Assembly (NCBI GenBank): GCA_963969595.1
Contig: OZ018418.1
Coordinates: 997,001-1,061,000 of the forward strand
Length of the DNA stretch: 64,000 bases
Reading direction: 5' to 3'
Source of the DNA: Neckera pumila
Taxonomy: Eukaryota > Streptophyta > Bryopsida > Hypnales > Neckeraceae
Program-made: the position numbers and the translations under genes
The notes under the pieces: generated by a model
What the model was told of the DNA's origin: nothing
Databases searched by the model: none
The model's input: the letters and a program-made list of their open reading frames with translations, nothing else
Shown here: positions 1 to 13,320 of the stretch, piece by piece
How positions within the stretch are numbered: the first letter of the stretch is position 1
How the letters are laid out: every line of letters begins with the position of its first letter

Positions 1-3000
1 ACTTTTCTATATGTATTTGGACAATGCAACCATCCATTTCCACGAGTTTGAGCAATGGAGGTCCTCATAGTGCTGGTTGTGGCTTATACTAGTTTTTATT
101 TGTTTCACGTACCAAACCAAATTGAAGGCGCTCGTAAATTACAAACGTGTAGTTGGATTCCAACTTCTACATATTCCTTTGGATGATGCAACCTTCAAAT
201 TCCATGAGGTTGGGGGTGGGAGGTCCTTAAAGTACAGGTCATGGCTTGTTCTAATGAAATTGGATTCACATAGCAAACCATGAACATTGGGCCACAAATT
301 TCAGATGCTTGTAAAATATAAATGTTTAGCTGTATATCAACTTCTATATATTTTTTTGGACGTTGCGACCATCAAATACCATGACTTTGGGGGTGAAAGG
401 TCCTTAAAATGCAAGTCATGCCGTATTCTAATATTTTTTCAATTCACGTAGCAAACCAAGATGATTAGGGCACAAATTTGGGGTCCTAGTAATTTATAAA
501 TGTTTAGGTGTATTCCAACTTTTATTTATGTATCTGGACAATGCAACCATCCATTTCCATGAGTTTGAGCAAGGGAGGTCCTCATAGTACTGGTCGTGGC
601 TTATTCTATTGTTTCTTCAATTCACGTAGCAAACCAAGAAGATTGGGGCACAAATTGAAGGCGCTCGTAAATTATAAATGTGTAGTTGTATTCCAACTTC
701 TACATATTCTCTTGGACAACGCGACCATCCATTTCCATGAATTTGAGCGTGGTAGGTCCTCATAGTATTGGTTGTGGCTTATTCTATGATTTCTTCAATT
801 CACGTAGCAAACCAAGAAGATAGGGGCACAAATTGAAGGTGCTCGCAAATTATAAACATGTAGTTGTACTCCAACTTCTACATATTTTGGACCATGCCAC
901 CATCAAATACCATGAGATTGGGGGTGGGAGGTCCTTAAAATGCAAGTCATGCCTTATTCTAATATTTTTTCAATTCACATAGCAAACCAAGATGATTGGG
1001 GCACAAATTTGAGGTCCTAACAAATCATAAATGTTTAGGTGTATTCCAACTTCTATATATGAATTTGGACAACGCAACCATCCATTTCCATGAGTTTGAG
1101 CAAGGGAGGTCCTCTTAGTACTGGTCGTGGCTTGTTCTAGTTTTTATTTGATTCACGTAGCAAACCAAGAAGATTGGGGCACAAATTGAAGGCGCTCGTA
1201 AGTTATAGAGGTTTTGCAGTATTCCAACTTCTACATATTCTTTTGGACGATGCAACCTTCAAATTCCGTGAGTTTGGGGGTGGGAGTAGTTAAAGTACAG
1301 GTCATGGTTTGTTCTAATGAAATTGGATTCACAAAGCAAACCAAGAACATTGGGGCAAAAATTTCAGGTGCTTGCATATTCTAAATGTTTAACTGTATTT
1401 CAACTTCTACATATTATTCTGGACACTGCGACCATCCATTTCCATGAATTTGAGGTGCTTGTGAATTATAAATGTTTAGGTGTATTCCAACTACTATATA
1501 TGAATTTGGACAATGCCACCATCCATTTCCATGAATTTGAGGGAGGGAGGTAATCATAGTAGTGGTCATGGCTTATTCTAATTATTATTTGATTTACGTA
1601 GCAAACCAAGAAGATTGGGGCACAAATTGAAGGCACTCGTAAATTATAAACGTGTAGTTGTAATCCAACTTCTACATATTCTTTTGGACAATGCGACCTT
1701 TAAATTCCATGAATTTGGAGGTGGGAGGTCTTGAAAATGCAGGTCATGGCTTATTCAAGTTTTTTTGCAATTTATATAGCAAACCAAGAAGATCAAGGCA
1801 CAAATTTGGGGTCCTAGTAAATTATAAATGTTTAGGTGTATTCCAACTTTTATATATGAATTTGGACAACGCGACCGTCCATTTCCATGAATTTGAGTGA
1901 GGGAGGTAATCATAGTAGTGGTTGTGGCTTACTCTAGTCTTTTTTTTATTCACGTAGCAAACCAAAAAGATTGGGGCACAAATTGAAGGCGCTCGTATAT
2001 TATAAACGTGTAGTTGTATTCCTACTTCTACCTATTCTTTTGGATGATGCGACCATCAATTTCAATGAGTTTGAGCGAGGGAGGTCCTTAAAATGCAAGT
2101 CATTGCTTATTCTAATATTTCTTCAATTCATGTAGCAAACCAAGCAAATTGAAGGCGCTCGTAAGTTACAAAGATTTAGTTGTATTCCAACTTCTACATA
2201 TTCTTTTGGAGGATGTGACCTTTAGATTCCATGAGTTTGGGGGTGGGAGGTCCTTAAAGTACAGGTCATGGCTTATTCTAATGAAATTGGATTCACATAC
2301 CAAACCAGGAACATTGGGCCACAAATTTTAGATGCTTGTAAATTTTAACTGTTTAGCTGTATTTCAACTTCTATATATACTTGCAACCATCAATTTCCAA
2401 GAGTTTGGGGGTGGGAGGTCCTTGCGATGCAAGTCATGGCTTATTCTAATTTTCCTTCAATTCATGTAGCAAACCAAGAAGATTGGGGCACAAATTTGAG
2501 GCCCTAGTCAATTATAAATGTTTAGGTGTATTCCAACTACTATATATGAATTTGGACAATGCCACCATCCATTTCCATGAATTTGAGGGAGGGAGGTAAT
2601 CATAGTAGTGGTCGTGGCTTATTTTAATTACGTAGCAAACCAAGAAGATTGGGGCACAAATTGAAGGCACTCGTAAATTATAAACGTGTAGTTGCATCCC
2701 AGTTTCTACATATTCTTTTAGACAATGCGACCATCAATTTCAATGTGTTTGAGCGAGGGAGGTCCTCATAGTACTGGTCATGGCTTATTCTAGTTTTTAT
2801 TTGATTCACGTAGCAAACCAAGAAGATTGGAGCACAAATTGAAGGCGCTCAGAAATTATAAACTTGGAGATGTATTCCAACTTCTACATATTCTTTGGGA
2901 CGATGCGACCTTCAAATTTTATGAGTTTGGGGGTGGGAGGTCCTTAAAGAACAGGTAATGGCTCGTTCTAATGAATGTGGATTCACAAAGCAAACCAAAA

Positions 3001-6000
3001 ACATTGGGCCACAAATTTTAGGTGCTTGTAAATTGTAATTGTTTAGCTGTATTTCAATTTCTACATATTTTTATGGGCATTGCGACCATCAACTTCTATG
3101 AGTTTCGAGGGTGGGAGGTCCTTGAAATGCAAGTCATGGCTTATTCTAATTCCTTTTCAATTCACATAGCAAACCAAGAAGATTGGGGCACAAATTTGAG
3201 GTCCTAATAAATTATAAATGTTTAGATGTATTTCAACTTCTATATATGTATTTGGACAATGCGACCTTCCATTTCCATGCGTTTGAGCAAGGGAGGTCCT
3301 CATAGTACTGGTTGTGGCTTATTCTAATTATAAAATGATTCACGTAGCAAACCAAGAAGATTGGGGCACAAATTGAAGGCGCTCATGAATTATAAATGTG
3401 TTGTTGTATTCCAACTTCTACATTTTCTTTTGGACAATGCAACCTTCCAATTCCATGAGTTTGGAAGTGCGAGGTCCTTAAAGTACAGGTCATGGCTTGT
3501 TCTTGTGAAAGTGGATTCACATAGCACATCAAGGACATTGGGCCACAAATTTCAGGTGCTTGTAAATTATAAATGTTTAGCTGTATTTCAATTTCTACAT
3601 TTACTTTTGGACGTTGTGACCATCAACTTTCATGAGTTTTGGGGTAGGAGGTCTTTAAAATGCAGATCATGGCTTATTCTAAATCTTTATCAAATCACGT
3701 AGCAAACCAAGAAGATTGGGGCACAAATTTGAGGTCCTAGTAAATTATAAATGTTTAGGTGTATTCCAACTTTTTTATTTGTATTTGGACAACGCGACCA
3801 TCCATTTCCATGAGTTTGAGTGAGGAAGGTCCTCATAGTACAAATCGTGGCTTATTCAAATCTTTTTTTTGATTCACGTAGCAAACCAAGAAAATTGAGT
3901 CACAAATTGAAGGCGCTTATAAAATATAAACGTGTAGTTGTATTCCAACTTCTACATATTCTTTTGGATGATGTGACCTTCAAATTTCATGAGTTTGGGG
4001 GTGGAAAGTCCTTAAAGTATAGGTCATGGCTTACTCTAGTGAAAGTAATTTCACATAGCAAACCAAGAACATAGGGCCACAAATTTCAGGTGCTTGTATA
4101 TTATAAATGTTTAGCTGTATTCAACTTCTATATATATTTTTGGATGTTGCGACCATCAATATCCATGAGATTTGGGGTGGAAGGTCCTTAAAGTGCAGGT
4201 CATGGCATATTCTAATTTCTTTTCAATTCAAGTAGCAGATTAAGAAGATTGGGGCACAAATTTGAGGTCCTAGTAAATTATAAATGTTTAGGTGTATTCC
4301 AACTTTTATATATGTATTTGGACAACGCGACCATCCATTACCATGAGTCTTAGCAAAGAAGGTCCTCATAGTACTGGTTGTGGCTTATTCTAGTTTTTAT
4401 TTGATTTACGTAGCAAAAGAAGAAGATTGGGGCACAAATTGAAGGGGCTTGTAAATTATAAACGTGTTGTTGTATTCCAACTTCTATATATTCTTTTGGA
4501 CGTTGCGACCTTCGATTCCCTGAGTTTGGAAGCGGGAGGTCCATAAAGTAGAGGACATGGCTTGTTCTAATGAAATTGGATTCACATAGCAGACCAAGAA
4601 GATTGGGGCACAAATTTGAGGTCCTAGTAAATTATAAATGTTTGGATGTAATCCAATTTTTATATATGTATTTGGACAATGCCACCATCCATTTCCATGG
4701 TTTTGAGCGAGGGAGGTCCTCATAGTACTAATCATGGCTTATTCTAGTTTTTATGTGATTCATGTAGCAAACCAAGAAGATTGGGGCAAAATTTGAAGGG
4801 GGTTGTAAGTTGTAGATGTTTAGCTGTATTCCATTTTCTACATATTTTTTTGGATGACACTAACTTCAATTTCCATGAATTTGGGGGTGGAAGGTCCTTA
4901 GTGTAGAGGTCATGGCTTGTTCTAATGAAATTGGATTCACATAGCAAACCAAGAACATTGGGCCACAAATTTTAGGTGCTTGCATATTCTAAATGTTTAG
5001 CTGTATTTCAAATTCTACATATATTTTTGGACGTTGCGACCATCAATATCCATGAGTTTGAGGGTGGGAGGTCTTTAAAATGCAGGTCATGGCTTATTCT
5101 ACTTTTCTTTCAATTCACGTGGCAAACCAAGAAGATTGGGGCACATATTTGAGATCCTTGTAAATTATAAATGTTTAGGTGTATTCCAGCTTCTATATTT
5201 GTATTTGGACAACGCGACCATCCATTCCCATGAGTTTGAGCGAGGGAGGTCCTCATAGAATTGGTCCTGGCTTATTCTAGTTTTAATTTGATTCACGTAG
5301 CAAGCCAAGAAGATTGGGGCACAAATTGAAGGCGCTTGAAAATTATAAACGTGGAATTGTATTCCAACTTCTACATATTCTTTTGGACGATGCGACCTTC
5401 AAATTTCATGAGTTTGGGGGTGGGAGGTCCTTAAAGCACAGGTCATGGCTTATTTTAGTGAAAGTGGATTCACATAGCAAACCAAGAACGTTGGCCACAA
5501 ATTTCAGGTGCTTGTATATTATAAATGTTTAGCTATTTTTTAACTTCTACAAATATTTTCGGACGTTGCGACCATCAATATCCATGACATTTGGGGTGGA
5601 AGGTCCTTAAAATGCAGGTCATGGCATATTCTAATTTCTTTCAATTCACGTAGCAAACCAAGAAGATTGGGGCACAAATTTGAGGTCTTAGTAAATTATA
5701 AATGTTTAGGTGTATTCCAACTTTTATATATGTATTTGGACAACGCGACCATCCATTTCCATGAGTTTGAACAAGGGAGGTCCTCATAGTACTGGTCCTG
5801 GCTTATTCTAGTTTGTATTTGATTCACGTAGCAAGCCAAGAAGATTGGGGCACAAATTGAAGGCGCTCATAAATTATAAACGTGTTGTTGTATTCCAACT
5901 TCTACATATTCTTTTGGACGATGCAACCTTCCAATTCCATGAGTTTGGGGGTGGGAGGTCCTAAATGTACAGGTCACGGCTTGTTCTAATAAACTTGGAT

Positions 6001-9000
6001 TCACAAAGCAAACCAAGAACATTGGGCCACAAATTTTGGGTGCTTGTATATTATAAATGTTTAGCTGTATTTCAACTTCTACATTCTCTTTTGGACGTTG
6101 CGACCATCAATTTCCATGAGTTTGGGTGTGGGAGGTCCTTAAAATGCAGGTCATGGCTTATTCTAATCTCATTTCATTTCACATAGCAAACCAAGAAGAT
6201 TGGGGCACAAATTTGAGGTCATAGTAAATTATAATTGTTTAGGTGTATTCCAACTTTTATATATGAATTTGGACAACGTGACCATCCATTTCCAAGAACT
6301 TGAGCGAGTAAGGTCCTCATAGTGCTGGTCGTGGCTTATTCTAGTTTGTATTTGATTCACGTAGCAAGCCAAGAAGATTGGGGCACAAATTGAAGGCGCT
6401 CACAAATTATAAACGTGTTGTTGTATTCCAACTTCTATATATTGCTTTGGACGATACGACTTTCCAATTCCATGAGTTGAGGGGTGGAAGGTCCTTAAAA
6501 TGCAAGTCATGGCTTATTCAAATTCTTTTTCAGTTCACGTAGCAAACCAAGAAGATTGGGGCACAAATTTGAGGTTATAGTAAATTATAAATGTTTAGGT
6601 GTGTTCCAACTTCTCTATTTGTATTTGGACAACGCGACTATCAATTTACATGAGTTTGAGCGAGGAAGGTCCTCATAATACTGGTCTTGACTTATTCTAG
6701 TTTGTATTTGAATCAAGTAGCAAACCAAAAAATTTGAGGCACAAATTGAAGGAGCTCGAAAATTACAAACGTGTAGTTGTATTCCAACTTCTCCTTCTTT
6801 TGGACGGTGCGACCTTCAAATTCCATGAGTCTAGGGATGGGAGGTCCTTAAAGTACAAGTCATGGCTTGTTCTAATGAACTTGGATTCATATAGCAAACC
6901 AAGAACATTGGGCCACAAATTTTAGGTGCTTGTATATTCTAAATGTTTAGCTGTATTTCAACTTCTACATGTATTTTTGGAGGTTGCGACCATCAATATC
7001 CATGAGTTTGAGGGTGGGAGGTCCCTAAAATGCAAGTCATGGCTTATTCTAGTCTCATTTCATTTCACGTAGCAAACCAAGAAGATTGGGGCACAAATTT
7101 GAGGTCCTAGTAAATTATAAATGTTTAGGTGAATTCCAACTTTTATATATGTATTTGGACAACGCGACCATCCATTTCCATGAGTTTGAGCGAGGGAGGT
7201 CCTCATAGTACTAATTGTGGCTTATTCTAGTTTGTATTTGATTCACATAGCAAGCCAAGAAGATTGGGGCACAAATTGAAGGCGCTCATAAATTATAAAC
7301 GTGTTGTTGTATTCCAACTTCTACATATTCTTTTGGACGATGCAACCTTCCAATTCCATGAGTTTGGGGGTGGGAGGTCCTAAATGTACAGGTCATGGTT
7401 TGTTCTAATAAACTTGGATTCATATAGCAAACCAAGAACATTGGGCCACAAATTTCAAGTGCTTGTAAATTATAATGTTTAGCTGTATTCCAGCTTCTAC
7501 ATATTTTTTTGGACGTTGCGACCATCACTGTCCATGAATTTAGGGTTGGGAGGTTCTTAAAATGCAAGTCATGGCTTATTCTAATCTCATTTCATTTCAC
7601 GTAGCACACCAAGAAGATTGGGGCACAAATTTGAGGTCCTAGTAAATTATAAATGTTTAGGTGAATTCCAACTTTTATATATGTATTTGGACAATGCGAC
7701 CATCCATTTCCATGAGTTTGAACGAGGGAGGTCCTCATAGTACTGGTCCTGGCTTATTCTAGTTTGTATTTGATTCACGTAGCAAGCCAAGAAGATTGGG
7801 GCACAAATTGAAGGCGCTCATAAATTATAAACTTGTTGTTGTATTCCAACTTCTACATATTCTTTTGGACAATGCAACCTTCCAATTCCATGAGTTTGGG
7901 GGTGGGAGGTCCTAAATGTACAGGTCATGGCTTGTTCTAATAAACTTGGATTCACATAGCAAACCAAGAACATTGGGCCACAAATTTTAGGTGCTTGTAA
8001 ATTATAATGTTTAGCTGTATTCCAACTTCTACATATTTTTTTGGACGTTGCGACCATCACTGTCCATGAATTTAGGGGTGGGAGGTTCTTAAAATGCAGG
8101 TCATGGCTTATTCTTAATCTCATTTCATTTCACATAGCACACCAAGAAGATTGGGGCACAAATTTGAGGTCCTAGTAAATTATAAATGTTTAGGTGAATT
8201 CCAACTTTTATATATGTATTTGGACAATGCAGCCATCCATTTCCATGAGTTTGAGCAAAGGAAGTCCTTATAGTACTGGTCTTGATATATTCTAGATTTT
8301 ATTTTAATTGCGTAGCAAACCAAGAAGATTGGGGCACAAATTGAAGGCGCTCAAAAATTATAAACTTGTTGTTGTATTCCAACTTCTACATATTCTTTTG
8401 GACGATGCGACCTTCTAATTCCATGAGTTTGGAGGTGGGAGGTCCTTAAAGTACAAGTCATGGCTTGTTCTAATGAACTTGGATTCACACAGCAAACCAA
8501 GAACATTGGGCCACAAATTTTAGGTGCTTGTATATTATAAATGTTTAGCTGTATTTCAACTTCTACATATTTTTTTTGGACGTTGCGACCATCACTGTCC
8601 ATGAATTTGGAGGTGTGAGGTCCTTAAAGTGGAGGTCATGGCTTATTCTAGTTTTTTTTCAATTCATGTAGCAAACCCAGATGATTGGGGCACAAATTTA
8701 AGGTCCTAGAAAATTATAAATGTTTGGATGTATTCCAATTTTTATAGATGTATTCTGCCAACGCAACCATCCATTTCCATGAGTTTGAGCGAGGGAGGTC
8801 TTTATAGTACTAATTGTGGCTTATTCTAGTTTTTATTTGATTCATGTAGCAAACCAAGAAGATTGGGGCACAAATTGAAGGTGCTCGTAAATTATAAACG
8901 TGTAGTTGTATTCCAACTTCTACATATTCTTTTGGACAACACGAACTTCAATTTCCATGAGTTTGGGGGTGGGAGGTCCTTAGTGTGCAGGTCATGGCTT

Positions 9001-12000
9001 GTTTTGATAAATCTGGATTCACATAGCAAACCAAGAACATTGGCCACAAATTTCAGGTGCTTGCATATTATAAATGTTTAGCTGTATTTCAACTTCTACA
9101 TATTATTTAGAACGTTGCGACCATCAATATCCATGAGTTTTGAAGTGGGAGGTCCTTAAAATGTAGGTCATGGCATATTCTAATCCCATTTCACTTCACG
9201 TAGCAAACCAAGAAGATTGGGGCACAAATTTGAGGTCCTAGTAAATTATAAATGTTTAGGTGTATTCCAACTTTTATATATGTATTTGGACAACGCGACC
9301 ATCCATTTCCATGAGTTTATGCGAGGGTGGTCCACATAGTACTAATTGTGGCTTATTCTAGTTTTTATTTGATTCACGTAGCAAGCCAAGAAGATTGGGC
9401 ACAAATAGAAGGCGCTCAAAAATTATGAACGTGTAGTTGTATTCCAACTTCTACATATTCCTTTGGTCAATGCGACCTTCAAATTCCATGAGTTTGGGGG
9501 TGGGTGGTCCTTAGTGTACAGGTCATGGCTTGTTCTAGTGAAATTGGGATCAAATTTCAAACCAAGAACGTTGGCCACAAATTTCAGGTGCTTGTAAATT
9601 ACAAATGTTTAGCTGTATTTCAACTTCTACATATTTTTTTGGATGTTGCGACCATCAATATCCATGAGGTTGAGGTTGAGAGGTCCTCAAATTGCAGGTC
9701 ATGGCTTATTCTACTTTTCTTTCAATTCACGTAGCAAACCAAGAAGATTGGGGCACGTATTTGAGATCCTTGTAAATTATAAATGTTTAGGTGTGTTCCA
9801 ACTTTTATATATGTATTTGGACAACGCGACCATCCATTTCCATGAGTTTGAGGGAGGGAGGTCCTCATAGTACTGGTCCTGGCTTATTCTAGTTTTAATT
9901 TGATTCACGTAGCAAGCCAAGAAGATTGGGGCACAAATTGAAGGCGCTCGTAAATTATAAACGTGTTGTTGTATTCCAACTTCTACGTATTCTTTTGGAT
10001 GATGCGACCTTCAAATTCCAAAATTTGGGGGTGGAAGGTTCTTAAAGTATAGGTCATGGCTTGTTCTAATGAAACTGGATTCACATAGCAAACCAAGAAC
10101 ATTGGGCCACAAATTTCAGGTGCTTGTATATTATAAATTTTTAGTTGTATTTCAACTTCTACATTTTCTTTTGGACGTTGCAACCATCACTGTCCATGAA
10201 TTTGGGGGTGGGAGGTCCTTAAAATGTAGGTCATGGCTTATTCTAATCTCTTTTCAATTCACGCAGCAAACCAAGAAGATTGGAGCACAAATTTGAGGTC
10301 CTAGTAAATTATAAATGTTCAGGTGTATTCCAACTTTTCTATATGTATTTGGACAAAGCGACCTTCAATTTCCATGAGTTTGGGGGTGGGAGGTCCTTAA
10401 AGTTTATGTCATGGCTTGTTCTAATGAATTGGATTTACATAGCAAACCAAGAACATTGGGCCACAAATTTCAGGTGCTTGTAAATTATAAATGTTTAGCT
10501 GTATTTCAACTTCTACATTTTTTTTTGGATGTTGCGACCATCAATATCCATGAGTTTGGAGTTTGGAGGTCGTAAAAATACAGGTCATGGCTTATTCTAG
10601 TTTTTTTTTCAAATTCACGTAGCAAACCAAGAGGATTGGGGCACAAATTTGAGGTCCTAGTAAATTATAAATGCTTAGGTGTATTCTGACTTTCATATAT
10701 GTATTTGGACAACGCGATAGTCCGTTTCCATGAGTTTGAGCGAGGGAGGTCTTTATAGTACTAATCGTGGCTTATTCAAGTTTTTATTTGATTCACGTAG
10801 CAAACCAAGAAGATTGGGGCACAAATTGAAGGCGCTCGAAAAATATAAATGTGTAGTTGTATCCCAATTTCTACATATTCTTTTGGAGGATGTGACTTTC
10901 AATTTCCATGAGTTTGGAAGTGGGAGGTCCATGAAGTACTGGTCATGGCTTGATCTAATGAGATTGGATTCACATAGCAAACCAAGAACATTGGGCCACA
11001 AATTTCAGGTGCTTGTAAATTATAAATGTTTAGGTGTATTCCAACTACTATGTATGAATTTGGACAATGCAACCATCCATTTCCATGAATTTGAGCGAGG
11101 AAGGTAATCATAGTAGTGGTCATGGCTTATTGTAGTTATTATTTGATTTACGTAGCAAACCAAGAAGATTGGGGCACATATTGAAGGCGCTCGAAAAATA
11201 TAAACGTGTAGTTGTATCCCAACTTCTACATGTTCTTTTGGAGGATGTGACTTTCAATTTCCATGAGTTTGGAAGTGGGAGGTCCATGAAGTACAGGACA
11301 AGGCTTGTTCTAATGAGATTGGATTCACATAGCAAACCAAGAACATTGGGCCACAAATTTCAGGTGCTTGTAAATTATAAATGTTTAGTTGTATTTCAAC
11401 TTCTACATATTTTTTTGGACGTTGTGACCATCAATTTCCATGAATTTGGAGGTGGGTGGTCCTTAAAATGCAGGTCATGGCTTATTCAAATCTCATTTCA
11501 ATTCATGTAGCAAACCAAGAGGATTGGGGCACAAATTTGAGGTCCTAGTAGATTATACATGTTTGGATGTATTCCAACTTTTATGTATGTATTTGGAAAA
11601 CGCGACCATCCATTTCCATGAGTTAGAGTGAGGAAGGTCTCTATAGTATTAATTGTGGATTATTCCAGATTTTACTTGATTCACCTAGCAAACCATGAAG
11701 ATTGGGGCACAAATTGAAGGCGCTCGAAAATTATAAACGTGTAGTTGTATTCCAACTTCTACATATTCTTTTGGACAATGCAACCTTCAAATTTCATGAG
11801 TTTGGGGGTGGGAGGTCCTTAAAATGCAGGTCATGGCTTATTCTATTTTTTTCTCAGTTCATGTAGCAAACCAAGAAGAGTGGGGCACAAATGTGAGGTC
11901 CTAGTAAATTATAAATGTTTAGGTGTATTCCAACTTTTATATATGTGTTTGGACAACGCGACCATCCATTTCCATGTGTTTGAGAGAAGGAGGTCCTCAT

Positions 12001-13320
12001 AGTACTAATTGTGGCTTTTTCTAGTTTTTATTTGATTCACGTAGCAAACCAAGAAGATTGGGGCACAATTTGAAGGTGCCCGTAAAATATAAACGTGTAA
12101 TTGTATTCCAAGTTCTGTATATTCTTTTGGACGATGCAACCTTCCAATTCCATGAGTTTGGGGGTGGGAGGTCCTTAAAGTACAGGTCATGGCTTGTTCT
12201 AATGAAATTGGATACACATAGCAAACCAAGAACATTAGGCCACAAATTTCAGGTGCTTGTGAATTATAAATGTTTAGCTGTATTTCAACTTCTACATATT
12301 TTTTTGGATGTTGCGACCATCAATTTCCATGATTTTGGGGGTGGGAGGTCCTTAAAATGCAGGTCATGGCTTATTCTGATTATTTTTCAATTCATGCAGC
12401 AAACCAAGATGATTGGGGCACAAATTTGAGGCCCTAGTCAATTATAAATGTTTAGGTGTAATCCAACTTTTATATATGTATTTGGACAATGCGACCATCC
12501 ATTTCCATGAGTTTGAGCGAGGGAGGTCCTTGTAATCTTGGTCCTCGCTTATTCTAGTTTTTATTTGATTCACGTAGCAAACCAAGAAGATTGGGGCACA
12601 AATTGAAGCGCTCGTCAATTATAAACATGTATTCCAACTTCTACATATTCCATTGGACAATGCGACCTTCATTTCCATGAGTTTTGGGGGTGGGAGGTCC
12701 TTAAAGTATAGGTCATGGCTTGTTCTAATGAAGTTGGATTCACATAGCAAACCAAGAACATTGGGCCACAAATTTCGGGTGCTTGTAAACTATTAATATT
12801 TAGTTGTATTTCAACTTCTACATATTTTTTTGGACGTTGTGACCATCAATATCCATGAGTTTGGGGGTGGGAGGTCCTTAAAATGCAGGTCATCGCTTAT
12901 TCTCCTTTTTTCTCAATTCACGTAGCTAACCAAGAAGATTGGGGCACAAATTAAAGGCGCTCGTCAATTATAGACGTGTAGTTGTATTCCAACTTTTACA
13001 TATTCTTTTGGACAATGCGACCTTTAAATTCCATGAGTTTGGGGGTGGGAGGTCCTTAAAGTACAGGTCATGGCTTGTTCTAATGAAGTTGGATTCACAT
13101 AGCAAACCAAGAACATTGGGCCACAAATTTCGGGTGCTTGTAAACTATTAATATTTAGTTGTATTTCAACTTCTACATATTTTTTTGGACGTTGCGACCA
13201 TCAATTTCCATGAGTTTGGAGGTGGGAGGAACTTAAAATACAGGTCATGGCTTATTCTAGTTTTTTATTTGATTCACGTAGCAAACCAAGAAGATTGGGG
13301 TACAAATTTAAGGCGCCCGT
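1..13320. repeat. 177-bp satellite array with trimeric higher-order repeat (homogenised part)
   Basis: Tandem monomers of about 175-179 bp run without interruption from the window start. The box GATTGGGGCACAAATT recurs at 641, 994, 1172, 3180, 3359 and onward. Three monomer types can be told apart just after that box. Type A has GAGGTCCTAGTAAATTATAA, type B has GAAGGCGCTCGTAAATTATA, and type C follows CATTGGGCCACAAATTTC with AGGTGCTTGTAAATTATAA. They mostly alternate A-B-C, so the larger unit is about 530 bp (type A boxes at 3180, 3714, 4247; then 5134, 5664). Local slips break the order, for example B-B near 2648-2826, A-B without C near 4602, and a partial monomer near 1440. About 75 monomers fit here. 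Because 177 is 59 codons, many monomers stay open in one frame; those ORFs are by-products, not genes. The length suits a centromeric or heterochromatic satellite, but that role is inferred. Confidence 0.95.

Noticed and set aside
3361..3702. 113-codon frame as a real repetitive protein gene
   Set aside because: It follows satellite monomers of 59 codons, similar frames recur at every offset and on both strands, and no start context is conserved.
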